NCBI GenBank assembly: GCA_903994635.1
Contig: CAJEXQ010000007.1
Coordinates: 40,001 to 98,319 of the forward strand
Length of the DNA stretch: 58,319 nt
Direction: 5' to 3'
From: an uncultured Chlorobiaceae bacterium
Lineage (GTDB): Bacteria; Bacteroidota; Chlorobiia; Chlorobiales; Chlorobiaceae
Part shown: positions 7,228 through 15,776 of the stretch, piece by piece
Layout of the letters: each line of letters starts with the position of its first letter
How positions within the stretch are numbered: position 1 is the first letter of the stretch
Notes under the pieces: model-generated
The model's database searches: none
What the model saw: only the letters and a program-made list of their open reading frames with translations
What the model was told of the DNA's origin: nothing
Translations under genes and position numbers: made by a program

Positions 7228-7531
7228 ATGACCCCATCGCCCTACACCGAGGATTCCCTCGTCCAGCAAACGACGGCGGATTATCTGGAGCAGCAACTCG
7301 GCTGGGAGTCGCTCTATGCCCACAACTGCGAGGATTTTGGCACTGAAAGTCTCCTGGGGCGCAGGGATGACCGGGAGGTGGTGCTGACGCGCACGCTACG
7401 GGCGAAGCTGATTGAGCTGAATCCGGGCCGAAGAGGAGGTGAAGGGGAGGTCGGAGGAGATTTTCCGCCACGTCTATCGAGTCTATCCAAGAATCCCCTC
7501 TCCATTTTATGAAAAAACGGTGGCGGCGTAG
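7228..7531 (+). pseudogene. Type I restriction HsdR, N-terminal and C-terminal ends joined out of frame
   Basis: From ATG 7228 about 66 residues match the start of HsdR (MTPSPYTEDSLVQQTTADYL, LGWESLYAHNCEDFG, LLGRRDDREVVLTRTL, KLIELNPG). HsdR is normally about 1,000 residues with a DEAD helicase; nothing of that remains. After NPG the frame turns into low-similarity sequence ending at 7512. In another frame, 7451-7531 reads SEEIFRHVYRVYPRIPSPFY and EKTVAA before TAG, which looks like a genuine protein end. I infer that a large deletion joined the two ends of hsdR. Together with the HsdM fragment at 3745 it marks a dead type I system. Confidence 0.7.
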
Positions 7532-7569
7532 CATTATTTTTGTACTTTTACAGAAAACAAAAGGCTGCC

Positions 7570-8409
7570 ATGTTTATAAAACCATTTTGGCAAGCGTCAG
7601 CGATTTGGTGCTTGTTGCTTTTGACGCTTCTGGGTGGGTGCGGCGGTTCGCAGCAGTACGTTACGCTTGCCCGTGATGGTGCTTCGTATAGCGGCTCTGT
7701 TGCAGCCTTGTCTGAAAGGGCCAGTGCTCTGAGGGTGGAGTCTTCCTCTTATGCTTTGCTTCAGCAGCGGCGCGAGTTGACAAAAAAGTATAAAGGTACG
7801 GCTTTGAAAAAAGCGACAGGAAATTCGTTTCGGCAGACAACTCAATCAGACCTTGGGGCTATAGAGAGTAACCTGAAAACAAGAGAGGTGGCTCTCTTCC
7901 TTCGCGATTATTTTGTTGTCCTGCAGGAGCTTGCAGCCTCGACGGCACCGGTTGATATAGGCGAAAATACCAGCGAGATCATCGAGAAGCTTGACGGAGC
8001 AATGGGAACAAAAAAAGTTTCATCTATTCCATTGCTGCCATCTATTGCCCCGGGTATTGTTTCATGCGTTACTGCCGGAGTTCTCCGTAAAGAGCTAACC
8101 AGCAGAAAAAAGGGCATTTTGAGCGCGCTTGATATTTTGGAGAGGTTGCTTGGTGCCCTGGGCAGGGAGATCGATGGCCAAACTAAAAGTATCAGCAATG
8201 CACGGGTAGCGCTGCTCATCCAGCCTGCTTTTCAGGATACGACTTCGGCATCATTGGCCTCTTTGTCTGATAAGGAGCTTTGGGTAACCCTTCGCCAGAA
8301 GGAGGTGCTGGGGTCGATAGCAGAAAAGGATGATCGCGAGGCTATAGCTGCGGCAAAAACAAGTGGCCGCAAGTTCAGGGATTTTTTTATAAAGATAACC
8401 GGGGAATAG
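7570..8409 (+). CDS. Unknown lipoprotein
   Basis: 279 residues from ATG 7570, chosen over an upstream TTG at 7540 because it gives a clean lipoprotein signal: MFIKPFWQ, a hydrophobic stretch to residue 21, and a lipobox LLGGC with the lipidated Cys24. An AAAAGG sequence precedes the ATG. The mature part is mostly helical and charged, with no motif I recognise (TLARDGASYSGSVAALSERA near the start). It probably sits on a membrane facing the periplasm. The stop at 8407-8409 is followed three bases later by the ATG of the next gene, so the two are almost certainly co-transcribed and coupled. Confidence 0.7.
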   Translation: MFIKPFWQASAIWCLLLLTLLGGCGGSQQYVTLARDGASYSGSVAALSERASALRVESSSYALLQQRRELTKKYKGTALKKATGNSFRQTTQSDLGAIESNLKTREVALFLRDYFVVLQELAASTAPVDIGENTSEIIEKLDGAMGTKKVSSIPLLPSIAPGIVSCVTAGVLRKELTSRKKGILSALDILERLLGALGREIDGQTKSISNARVALLIQPAFQDTTSASLASLSDKELWVTLRQKEVLGSIAEKDDREAIAAAKTSGRKFRDFFIKITGE

Positions 8410-8412
8410 GTG

Positions 8413-9060
8413 ATGCCAGTAGAACGAGCGAGTAATATACCCTTGCGTGAATTATCCGCATTTGCAGAAAGTTTTCCGGTTTCCTTGCTGGAGGAGCTTC
8501 TGGCAACTTCCTCCATGGCCCGGGAAGAGATGTCGGCATTTCGTAACCAGTATCACGATATGCGATCAACTCTGCATGATTTCCAGCAAACGTACAGGCT
8601 CTATGAGGAGAGAGAGCGGCCTGCGCTCAAAGCCATTCTGGAGAAATATCAGCGCTTGCTGAGGCAAGGCCCCGAAGCCGCAGCGGAATTGATTCAGCAG
8701 CTTCCGCTGGTGGTTGAGAAGGCGAGGAAGATTGATGTGTTGGATAATGAGTTGATGGAAATGCTGAAGGATATCTGGCCTGAGGTGCAGTGGCCTGAAC
8801 AGTTGCCAGCTTTTGAAGATGGTGAGGCTCCTGATGAGTCGGTATGGCCAAAATGCAGGCTGAAAGAGATTTTTGAGGAGAAAAACCGGCATGCCCAGGA
8901 GTTTCTGAATAACTCCTGGGTTTTGGTTCAGCTTGATATTGCAATGGCTACGGAGGAACTCAAAAAGGAAAAGATCCGCCTTGAGTCAATCGCCACAGCC
9001 CTGGGTTATTGTTGCCAGGTGGCTGGTTTGTTGGCTAAAGTTTCTTGCGTTGTGGGATAG
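8413..9060 (+). CDS. Unknown coiled-coil-rich protein
   Basis: 215 residues from ATG 8413, with an alternative GTG at 8410. No signal peptide. Residues 35-110 and 150-200 are rich in charged heptad-like helices (SMAREEMSAFRNQYHDMRST, EERERPALKAILEKYQRLLR, EELKKEKIRLESIATALGY). It ends in a short, cysteine-containing, fairly hydrophobic tail (CCQVAGLLAKVSCVVG). I do not recognise a family. Its start lies directly behind the stop of the lipoprotein gene, so it probably works with it. It converges on bioA. Confidence 0.65.
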   Translation: MPVERASNIPLRELSAFAESFPVSLLEELLATSSMAREEMSAFRNQYHDMRSTLHDFQQTYRLYEERERPALKAILEKYQRLLRQGPEAAAELIQQLPLVVEKARKIDVLDNELMEMLKDIWPEVQWPEQLPAFEDGEAPDESVWPKCRLKEIFEEKNRHAQEFLNNSWVLVQLDIAMATEELKKEKIRLESIATALGYCCQVAGLLAKVSCVVG

Positions 9061-9094
9061 GATACTCCAGCGACGCTCATTTTGAGGAGTGCCA

Positions 9095-10375
9095 TCAGGG
9101 TAATGATTCTACAATGTTGCACACCGCTGTGGTCAACATATTCAACTCAGTGTTTGGAATGATAAAGGGCGGCATAAGATAGACCAGGCACCCAAAGGGG
9201 CGAACCCAGATGCCTTTGTCAACAAATTGCCTCTGTATGATGGCCATATCGACCGGGTTGTGCAGTTCAATAACTCCTGTTGCGCCAAGCACGCGAACAT
9301 CCGCGACTTGGCTGAGTGTCCGGCAGGGTTCAAGCCCCTGGCGGAGTTGGGCTTCAATGCGCAGTACCGATCTTTTCCACTCTTGGTTTTCAAGGAGAGT
9401 AATGCTTGCCGTGGCGACCGCACAGGCGAGAGGGTTGGCCATAAAGGTTGGACCGTGCATGAAGAGACCGGGTGAGCCTGAACAGATGGTTTCAGCGACC
9501 TTGTTGGTGGTCATTGTTGCCGCAAGGGTCATGTAGCCACCGGTCAGCGCTTTGCCGAGACAGAGGATATCAGGGACAATTGCAGCATGTTCGAGCGCAA
9601 ACATTTTTCCTGTGCGCCCGAAGCCTGTAGCAATTTCGTCAAGTATCAGGAGCACATTATAGCGGTCACACAATTCACGGAGGCGGGTGAGGTAGTGCGG
9701 TGAGTAAAAGCGCATTCCTCCAGCTCCCTGAACTATCGGCTCGATAATAACTGCTGCGATGTTCCGGTGATGGCGCTCGAGCTTCATGCGCATATCGGCT
9801 ATATCCCCGTCGGTGCATGGGTCATCAAACCGGCAGGCGGGCGCTTCAGCAAAGTACTGCTCTTGTATTGTCCCTTTGAAGAGTGAGTGCATTCCTGTTA
9901 CCGGGTCGCAGACTGACATGGCGGCAAAGGTGTCGCCGTGGTATCCTGAATGGACGGTCAGCAGCCGTTTTTTCGATGATTTCCCCAGCGCAGCCCAGTA
10001 CTGAATGGCCATCTTGATGGCAACTTCAACGGCAACAGAACCAGAATCGCTGAAAAAAACTTTCTGCAGTGGTTCGGGTGTCAAATTGACCAACTGTTGA
10101 GCAAGCGTGACCGCAGGCGCATGGGTAAGGCCACCGAACATGACATGGCTCATCTGCTGAAGCTGGGAGATTACTGCGGCATTGAGCACTGGATGGTTAT
10201 AGCCATGGATGGCCGACCACCACGAGGACATGCCGTCAATGAGGGTGCGACCATCCTCAAGTTCAAGAAAGACTTCGTAGGCCCTGGCGACAGGATAGAC
10301 CGGCAGCGGATTGGTCACGGAACTGTAGGGGTGCCAGAGGTGGTGGCGGTCGAAATTGAGGTCAATGGTCGGCAT
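9095..10375 (-). CDS. bioA: Adenosylmethionine-8-amino-7-oxononanoate aminotransferase
   Basis: 426 residues, the normal BioA length. It transfers the amino group of S-adenosylmethionine to KAPA to give DAPA, the third-last step of biotin synthesis. PLP residues are visible: the Schiff-base lysine K275 in [11 protein letters not shown]246 in [14 protein letters not shown], and [10 protein letters not shown] at 112. The start [19 protein letters not shown] and W52-W53 (SSWWSAIHG) are typical. It is the last gene of the minus-strand biotin operon and starts 14 bases after the bioD stop. Confidence 0.96.
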   Translation of the reverse strand: MPTIDLNFDRHHLWHPYSSVTNPLPVYPVARAYEVFLELEDGRTLIDGMSSWWSAIHGYNHPVLNAAVISQLQQMSHVMFGGLTHAPAVTLAQQLVNLTPEPLQKVFFSDSGSVAVEVAIKMAIQYWAALGKSSKKRLLTVHSGYHGDTFAAMSVCDPVTGMHSLFKGTIQEQYFAEAPACRFDDPCTDGDIADMRMKLERHHRNIAAVIIEPIVQGAGGMRFYSPHYLTRLRELCDRYNVLLILDEIATGFGRTGKMFALEHAAIVPDILCLGKALTGGYMTLAATMTTNKVAETICSGSPGLFMHGPTFMANPLACAVATASITLLENQEWKRSVLRIEAQLRQGLEPCRTLSQVADVRVLGATGVIELHNPVDMAIIQRQFVDKGIWVRPFGCLVYLMPPFIIPNTELNMLTTAVCNIVESLP

Positions 10376-10389
10376 ACCGGTATAATCGG

Positions 10390-11064
10390 TTAGAGTGAGA
10401 GACGAGCGACGGCATCGGCATCAAGCATTCCATCACTCAGGTTGATCACTGGTGCGGAATATCCGGCACTTTCAAGGTAGTGGATAATGATCTCACGGGT
10501 ATCATCAGCAATCAGCATCTCTTCCTGCTGAAAAGAGTTGTAGATAATGCCCCGCAGAACAATTCCCCGTTTTACACAGGCCTCAATCGAGAGAAGGGTA
10601 TGGTTGATGCTTCCAAGACGGGAGCTGGTCACCAGCAGCAGGCCGTACCCTGCATCACGCACATAATCGGCAAAAAGCAGATCAGGCGCCAGGGGAACCA
10701 GCAGGCCGCCCACCCCCTCAAGCAGCACCAGTTCGTAGCGCTTCTGCAGGGCGAGGGTTGTGCTTCGAATGTGGTTGAGGTCGATTTCTGCGCCTTCCAG
10801 ACGGGCCGACAGGTGCGGAGAGGCAGGATAGCGGAAGACGAAAGGGCAGGTAAGCCCCTCTCTGTCGGCATCCTGCAACCCCATGCCCATCAGTCGGCGG
10901 TGTTCAAGAATATCTTCAGCCATACCATAGCATCCAGTCTGGATAATTTTTTGGGTGATAACATTTTTTCCGCAGAGGAGCAGCGCTTTGGCAAGCAGGC
11001 CGGTTGCAAAGGTTTTTCCGATGCCGGTATCAATTCCTGAAATGACGATAACCGATCCGTTCAT
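10390..11064 (-). CDS. bioD: ATP-dependent dethiobiotin synthetase
   Basis: 224 residues from ATG 11064. Closes the ureido ring of DAPA to dethiobiotin using ATP and CO2. The P-loop GIDTGIGKT lies at residues 9-17. The sequence [14 protein letters not shown] contains the conserved E-G-x-G-G-L-x-V-P active-site loop, and [13 protein letters not shown] follows. The start overlaps the bioC stop by four bases (ATGA), which points to translational coupling. A longer upstream frame exists but would run into bioC. Confidence 0.95.
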   Translation of the reverse strand: MNGSVIVISGIDTGIGKTFATGLLAKALLLCGKNVITQKIIQTGCYGMAEDILEHRRLMGMGLQDADREGLTCPFVFRYPASPHLSARLEGAEIDLNHIRSTTLALQKRYELVLLEGVGGLLVPLAPDLLFADYVRDAGYGLLLVTSSRLGSINHTLLSIEACVKRGIVLRGIIYNSFQQEEMLIADDTREIIIHYLESAGYSAPVINLSDGMLDADAVARLSL

Positions 11065-11843
11065 GGCTCTATTTTTTTCATGCAGCAGTAGACCGGGTGA
11101 TAGGTAAGAGTGACGCCATTGTTGCAGGAAAAAAGTTGCCGGTACTGGTTGATGAATCGCTGGTACCGACTTTTTGTCCATGACTGGCGGTCGATGCCGT
11201 TTACCCCTGTTTCCCGTATATGGTGCAGCACGGCTTCAGGTGAGCTGAATTCAAGCTGTTGCAGCTCTTCGCGGCAGTCGCTCATCTCAAAATATTTTCC
11301 GGCAAGCAGTTTCAGCTCTTCAAGGCTGTGATAGCGGAGGCCGATTCCCTCAATGGTTGCTGTTTCACGCATGTTTGAGGTGCTGAAGCTGCTGAAGGCG
11401 AGCATTCCGCCCGGTTTGAGATGAGCTGCCATAGTTTTGAAAAAGTGGTCAAGATCGTCCAGCCACTGCAGAGTGGCATTTGAGACCACCAGATCAAGCT
11501 CTGCGGGCAAATCTTCCAGATACTCAATATCTCCCGCAAGGAAGTGAAACTCCTGAACAGGCAGTCGCCTAACGACTTCAGTGAGGCAAGTGAGGCTCTC
11601 TTCAACAAGGTCATTGGCGTAGTAGCATTTGACCGAGCAGTGGCTCAGCAACTCAGCCATGAAGCCCCCTGCGCCAGCTCCAACTTCAAGCACGCGACTG
11701 AATGATCGGCCTGGTTCAGAGCGGCAGATCATGTCGATCAGCTCTTGAGCCATTGCTTTTTGTACCACAGCCTGGCTCCCGTAGCTCTTGAGTGTCCGGC
11801 TGAACCTTTCGCGCACCAGTTGCTTGTTTATGTTCTGAAGCAC
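11061..11843 (-). CDS. bioC: Malonyl-[acyl-carrier protein] O-methyltransferase
   Basis: 260 residues. Methylates the free carboxyl of malonyl-ACP so that fatty-acid synthesis can build the pimeloyl chain. SAM-binding motif I is VLEVGAGAGGF (about residues 51-61); LDLVVSNATLQWLDDLDHFF is the typical BioC middle and LKPGGMLAFSSF the post-motif. The N-terminal V-RERFSRTLKSYGSQAVVQ matches BioC rather than generic methyltransferases. The start is GTG 11843, with GGAGGT at 11855-11850 and a 6-base spacing. It lies 16 bases inside the end of bioG. Confidence 0.93.
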   Translation of the reverse strand: MLQNINKQLVRERFSRTLKSYGSQAVVQKAMAQELIDMICRSEPGRSFSRVLEVGAGAGGFMAELLSHCSVKCYYANDLVEESLTCLTEVVRRLPVQEFHFLAGDIEYLEDLPAELDLVVSNATLQWLDDLDHFFKTMAAHLKPGGMLAFSSFSTSNMRETATIEGIGLRYHSLEELKLLAGKYFEMSDCREELQQLEFSSPEAVLHHIRETGVNGIDRQSWTKSRYQRFINQYRQLFSCNNGVTLTYHPVYCCMKKIEP

Positions 11844-12517
11844 GCGAGCACCTCCTGCAGGTTACTGAAATGGTAAAAAGGGAAGTGTGGCATATCGGCA
11901 ATCACCGTACGGGGGAGCTCTTTCCAGGCGGCATACTGCTGTTGTGGCGGGAAAACAAGATCTCTGCCGCCAATAACGGCATGATCGTAGCTCCATGGCG
12001 CGCTTGTTGCCTTCGGTACCAGAAGGTGCTCTTTCAACCGCGCCAGCTCCTCCTGCTGATCGGCAGTGCTACGATCGGGTGAGAAGGTGGAAAACAGGGA
12101 GAGCGCTTCGCTGCTGCCGCACATCCGTCGGTTGAACCGTTGGCGATTCTCTTCGGACCAGGTAGAAAGGGTAGCCTCAAAAACATCCGGGCGAATCCCT
12201 TTATCTGCATTGACGGGATGGAGTGTGCCATTGATGGCAATTGCCCGCGCTATCGGGGGAAGTTTTGTTTGCTGAGCTACCCAGACACCGAATGACCATG
12301 CCACAATGGTTATGCGAAGATAACGGCTTATCTCCTCCATCACCACTGGTTCAAGTTCCAGTGTGTTGTAACCGTAGCAGAGCAGGAGATCCGGGGTGAA
12401 CTCTTCCTCAAGTGATTTCCCGAGAAGATGATTGCCAATACGGTCGTCCATACCCCATCCGTTAAAGAGAAGCAGCAGCTCTTCAGCTCCCTCTTGTTTG
12501 AGCCAGGCTGTTTTCAT
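11828..12517 (-). CDS. bioG: Pimeloyl-[acyl-carrier protein] methyl ester esterase, BioG type
   Basis: 229 residues of the DUF452/BioG α/β-hydrolase family. It removes the methyl group placed by BioC and so ends pimelate assembly, the job done by BioH in E. coli. The family start LLLLFNGWGMDDR is clear. The likely triad is S75 in VAWSFGVW, D186 in IGGRDLVFPP and H211 in DMPHFPFYHF. The ATG overlaps the bioF stop (ATGA), and its own end overlaps the bioC start. The position next to bioC supports the function. Confidence 0.92.
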   Translation of the reverse strand: MKTAWLKQEGAEELLLLFNGWGMDDRIGNHLLGKSLEEEFTPDLLLCYGYNTLELEPVVMEEISRYLRITIVAWSFGVWVAQQTKLPPIARAIAINGTLHPVNADKGIRPDVFEATLSTWSEENRQRFNRRMCGSSEALSLFSTFSPDRSTADQQEELARLKEHLLVPKATSAPWSYDHAVIGGRDLVFPPQQQYAAWKELPRTVIADMPHFPFYHFSNLQEVLACFRT

Positions 12518-13671
12518 GATCCAATGAGTTCAGGTATTCGTGCGATATCTTCCCACTGCAGGGTGGAGCGGAGTGAAATGCGGATACGGGCGCTCTTTTC
12601 GGGAACAGTAGGCGGGCGGACGGGCATGCAAAGAAATCCAGCCTTCTTCAGTTTGGCAGACAGAGTCACAGCCAGGGTGTTGCTGCCTGTAATGAGGGGG
12701 ACGATGTGGCTCTCTCCCGGCACATCAAATCCCCGCCCGATCAGCTCCTGACGCAATTTGTCGGCAAGCTGCAACAGCGATGTGCGCTCTCGCTGCATGG
12801 CGCTCTGCCGTGCCAGAGTCACAAGGCTCCAGCCGAGAATAACTGGCGGAAGGGCTGTTGTGAAAATGAATGAACGCATGGTATTGATCAGGTACTCTCT
12901 CACCAGTGAACTCATGATGGCGTAAGCGCCGGTTGAGGCGAGCGCCTTGCCGAAGGTGCCGGTAATAATGTCTATCTGCTGCACTACCCCTGCAGCTTCA
13001 CAGAGGCCGAGACCGCGCTCTCCGAATACTCCGACACCATGAGCTTCATCAACGATAAGGAAAGCTCCATATTTCTCTTTCAAGGCAACCAGCCGGGCAA
13101 GATCGGCAAGGTCTCCATCCATGCTGAAGACCGATTCGGTAACAATAAATATCTGACGGTATCGGCCAGCAGCTCCCGCCAGCAGCTCATCAAGATGGTC
13201 GTAGTCACGGTGGCGGTAGCGTTGGTACGGAGCTTCGGCAATCTTCATGCCGTCAATAATGCTGGCGTGGTTCAGCCGGTCGCTGAGCACCAGGTCGTGA
13301 CGGCCACTCAGCGCCGGGAGCATGCCGATGTTGGCGTGATAGCCGCTGTTGAAAACGAGAGCGGCTTCGCGGCCGTAAAGCGTTGCAAGGGCCCTTTCCA
13401 ACTGGTCGGCGAGGGGATGGTTCCCGGTGAGAAGACGGGAAGAGGAGCTGGTCATGGCGTGACTCTTTTCGGTGAACTCCCGCCCGTATGCAGCAAGCAG
13501 CACCTTGTCGTCGCCAATGCCGAGATAGTCGTTCGAGGAGAGATTTAAAAGGCGCAGCCCCTCGACAACAATATCTTTTCCATCACGGGTGGTGACAGAA
13601 GGAAGTCTCCGGTATCGGTCAAGGTTCCTCAGTTCATCAAGCTCCAGCCTGATTTGTTCATGCAAGTGCAT
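12514..13671 (-). CDS. bioF: 8-amino-7-oxononanoate synthase
   Basis: 385 residues, the normal BioF length. Condenses pimeloyl-ACP with alanine, releasing CO2, to give KAPA. PLP residues: H135 in LNHASIIDG, D208/H211 in IVDEAHGVGVFGERG, and the Schiff-base lysine K242 in TGTFGKALASTG. The glycine-rich SSSSRLLTGNHPL block is typical of α-oxoamine synthases. The substrate call over other family members rests on the biotin operon context. It starts two bases after the bioB stop. Confidence 0.95.
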   Translation of the reverse strand: MHLHEQIRLELDELRNLDRYRRLPSVTTRDGKDIVVEGLRLLNLSSNDYLGIGDDKVLLAAYGREFTEKSHAMTSSSSRLLTGNHPLADQLERALATLYGREAALVFNSGYHANIGMLPALSGRHDLVLSDRLNHASIIDGMKIAEAPYQRYRHRDYDHLDELLAGAAGRYRQIFIVTESVFSMDGDLADLARLVALKEKYGAFLIVDEAHGVGVFGERGLGLCEAAGVVQQIDIITGTFGKALASTGAYAIMSSLVREYLINTMRSFIFTTALPPVILGWSLVTLARQSAMQRERTSLLQLADKLRQELIGRGFDVPGESHIVPLITGSNTLAVTLSAKLKKAGFLCMPVRPPTVPEKSARIRISLRSTLQWEDIARIPELIGS

Positions 13672-13673
13672 CC

Positions 13674-14678
13674 TCAGTTGAAACTGGCGATCTGGGAGGC
13701 AAACCTGCGGTCGTCAGCAATGTCACGTCCCCGTGTGGTCAGGTAACCGCCTGTAAGATATCCATTTGCGCCCGAGAGCATCAGGAGCCCCTGAAAATCT
13801 TTCATGATGGTCTCCCGACCTGCAGCAAACTTGATGATTTTACGGGGATGAGCCAGGCGGCAGAGAGCAAAGGTTTTTACAATATCAGCAACAGAGAGCG
13901 GCTCTTTTCCCGCAAGCGGAGTTCCCTCAATCGGGACCAGAACATTGAGGGGGATGACGGTAACGTCGAGTTCCTGGAGTGCAAAAATCATGGCAATCCG
14001 ATCCGGCATGCTCTCCCCAACGCCCATAATGCCTCCGCAGCAGACGGAGATGTTGTTCTTCCGCAGCAGCTTGATGGTTTCAATCCGCTCCTCGACGGTG
14101 TGTGTGTTGGCAATCAGTTCCTGGTATTTGTCTGGCGCGACCTGGATGTTGATGTTGTAGTGGGCGATACCGTGCTTTGCCAGGGCGGCCGCTGGCTCCT
14201 CTCCCAACATGCCAAGCGATGCACAGACGTGCAGATCAGGCAACTCCGCATGCAGCCGGTCAATCATGTCGAGCACTCGCTGAAACTCTGCGTTGATTAT
14301 TTTGTAGCCGTAACCGCTGGTGACAATGCCGAAATGGGTCACCCCCTCTGCCACGCAGTTGCGGGCTTCAATCAGCGCCGACTCCTCATTGACCAGATCG
14401 TATACCTCAATATCGGCATGGTTGTGACGCGACTGGGCGCAAAATCGGCAGTTTTCACCACACACTCCCGATTTGGCATTCATGATGGAACAGGCATGAA
14501 GCGCCTCCGTGTCGCTGGCATAGCGGTTCTTGACTTTGTTGGCCAGTGATGCAAGGTCGAGAGCAAGCTCGCCGGGCAGATCGGCCAGGAGAAGGGCTTC
14601 CGCCCGGGTAATTGGCTCACCGGTTTCAAGCACACGGTAGGCTGCGGCAATAGAGGGATGGAGCATTGATGGTTGCAT
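13674..14678 (-). CDS. bioB: Biotin synthase
   Basis: 334 residues from ATG 14678. A radical SAM enzyme that inserts sulfur into dethiobiotin. The [4Fe-4S] SAM motif CGENCRFC gives C73, C77 and C80. Further family blocks are [30 protein letters not shown] (T/H region) and [10 protein letters not shown], supplying the ligands for the second cluster. No clear ribosome-binding site is visible; the start lies seven bases behind the birA stop, so coupling is likely. A longer frame to 14744 would overlap birA and is less plausible. Confidence 0.96.
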   Translation of the reverse strand: MQPSMLHPSIAAAYRVLETGEPITRAEALLLADLPGELALDLASLANKVKNRYASDTEALHACSIMNAKSGVCGENCRFCAQSRHNHADIEVYDLVNEESALIEARNCVAEGVTHFGIVTSGYGYKIINAEFQRVLDMIDRLHAELPDLHVCASLGMLGEEPAAALAKHGIAHYNINIQVAPDKYQELIANTHTVEERIETIKLLRKNNISVCCGGIMGVGESMPDRIAMIFALQELDVTVIPLNVLVPIEGTPLAGKEPLSVADIVKTFALCRLAHPRKIIKFAAGRETIMKDFQGLLMLSGANGYLTGGYLTTRGRDIADDRRFASQIASFN

Positions 14679-14685
14679 AACAACG

Positions 14686-15672
14686 TTATAAATAATTTTT
14701 GTACAGGTGAGCCTCGCCGGAAGAGACAAGCATGGTTTGGCCATTTACGCACACCAGTTTCAGCTCTCCGCCAGGCGCAATTCCGGAGACTGCTCCGCTC
14801 AGGGTTCGGTTAACCTGTTCGATAGTAACCTTTTTTGCCTGGAGGAGTGAGTGCTTTTCGATATACGGCAAGATGAATGCGAGATCATTCTGGAGGATCC
14901 ATTCGTCATAGAGAGGCTCAAAGTGGTTAAGAATGGAGGCAAGAATTTCAGCTCTTGAAAAAAGTCCACCTCTCTCAAGAAACAGTGATGTTGCACTCTC
15001 CGCAAGGTCAGGCGGCATTTCAGTCTGGTTGACATTGATCCCGATGCCGACCACAACAAAGTGTGTCATGTCAGGCTCTGACTGCATTTCGCAGAGCACG
15101 CCGCACAATTTTTTGCCTCTGGCCAGAATGTCATTCGGCCACTTGATCATCGGCGAAAGGGCGGGAGAGAGTGTATTGAGCGCCTTGTGTATGGCCGCCG
15201 CCACCAGCAGGGTAAGTTGAGGAACTCGTAGTGACGGAACTTCAGGGCGGAGAAGAAGGGAAAAATAGAGATTGACTCCGGGTGGCGAAACCCAGGTTCG
15301 CCCCATCCGGCCCCGGCCTCCACTTTGGCAGTCGGCCACGACGACGCTTCCTTCGGGGGCCCCTTCGCCAGCCAGTTTTTTTGCCAGAAGGTTGGTCGAT
15401 ATGGTCACGGCATGATAGTGGAAGTTTCTGCCAAACCGCAAAGAGGCAAGGAGTGGCTGCACCTCGGCCTCGATGGGTCGGCCTGTCAAGGCGACCAGAT
15501 GATAACCCCGTCCGGAGACCGCATCAATGTGGTAACCATCTGCCCGTAAAAGAGATATATGCTTCCATACAGCGCTTCTGGTGATGCCGAACTCCTGGCA
15601 GATTGCCTCCCCCGACAAAAAATCGAGGTCTGTTGCAAGGCGCTTCAGAATCTGTGAGGTAACGTCGTTCAT
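14686..15672 (-). CDS. birA: Biotin-[acetyl-CoA-carboxylase] ligase / biotin operon repressor
   Basis: 328 residues, bifunctional. Residues 1-60 form a winged helix ([20 protein letters not shown]) and the rest the ligase. The biotinyl-AMP loop is [10 protein letters not shown], followed by [20 protein letters not shown] and [10 protein letters not shown]. The C-terminal SH3-like part is also present. It charges biotin carboxyl-carrier protein, and with biotinyl-AMP it can bind DNA. It is the first gene of the operon birA-bioB-bioF-bioG-bioC-bioD-bioA, directly behind a promoter covered by a BirA-type operator, so it probably controls its own transcription. Confidence 0.95.
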   Translation of the reverse strand: MNDVTSQILKRLATDLDFLSGEAICQEFGITRSAVWKHISLLRADGYHIDAVSGRGYHLVALTGRPIEAEVQPLLASLRFGRNFHYHAVTISTNLLAKKLAGEGAPEGSVVVADCQSGGRGRMGRTWVSPPGVNLYFSLLLRPEVPSLRVPQLTLLVAAAIHKALNTLSPALSPMIKWPNDILARGKKLCGVLCEMQSEPDMTHFVVVGIGINVNQTEMPPDLAESATSLFLERGGLFSRAEILASILNHFEPLYDEWILQNDLAFILPYIEKHSLLQAKKVTIEQVNRTLSGAVSGIAPGGELKLVCVNGQTMLVSSGEAHLYKNYL

Positions 15673-15698
15673 AACTTGTGACGGAAGAGGCTCTATCG

Positions 15699-15752
15699 GT
15701 GTTGCAAAGTTGTGAACCTAAATATAACTGCAGGTTCACAACTTTGCAACAC
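15699..15752 (-). promoter_or_regulatory. BirA operator overlapping the biotin operon promoter
   Basis: A perfect palindrome with two 21-base arms (15699-15719 and 15732-15752) and a 12-base centre. Its core is TTGTGAACC (15710-15718), 14 bases, GGTTCACAA (15733-15741), which fits the known BirA operator pattern TTGTnAACC-N14/16-GGTTnACAA. On the minus strand it contains a -35 TTGCAA (15749-15744) and a -10 TATATT (15726-15721) with exactly 17 bases between. Repressor bound here would block polymerase. The arms extend well beyond the usual half-sites. It lies 27 bases before birA. Confidence 0.85.
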
Positions 15753-15776
15753 AATTCCGCCAGAGGCGCGTCGCGG

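Noticed and set aside
13039..13548. 169-codon plus-strand frame inside bioF
   Set aside because: Lies wholly within bioF, whose motifs and operon overlaps are secure; the translation has no recognisable domain.
13848..14549. 233-codon plus-strand frame inside bioB
   Set aside because: Antisense to the radical SAM core of bioB; an effect of codon bias.
15699..15752. The palindrome as a terminator of the amidase gene
   Set aside because: No T-run follows on the minus strand, and the match to the BirA operator with an embedded promoter explains it better.
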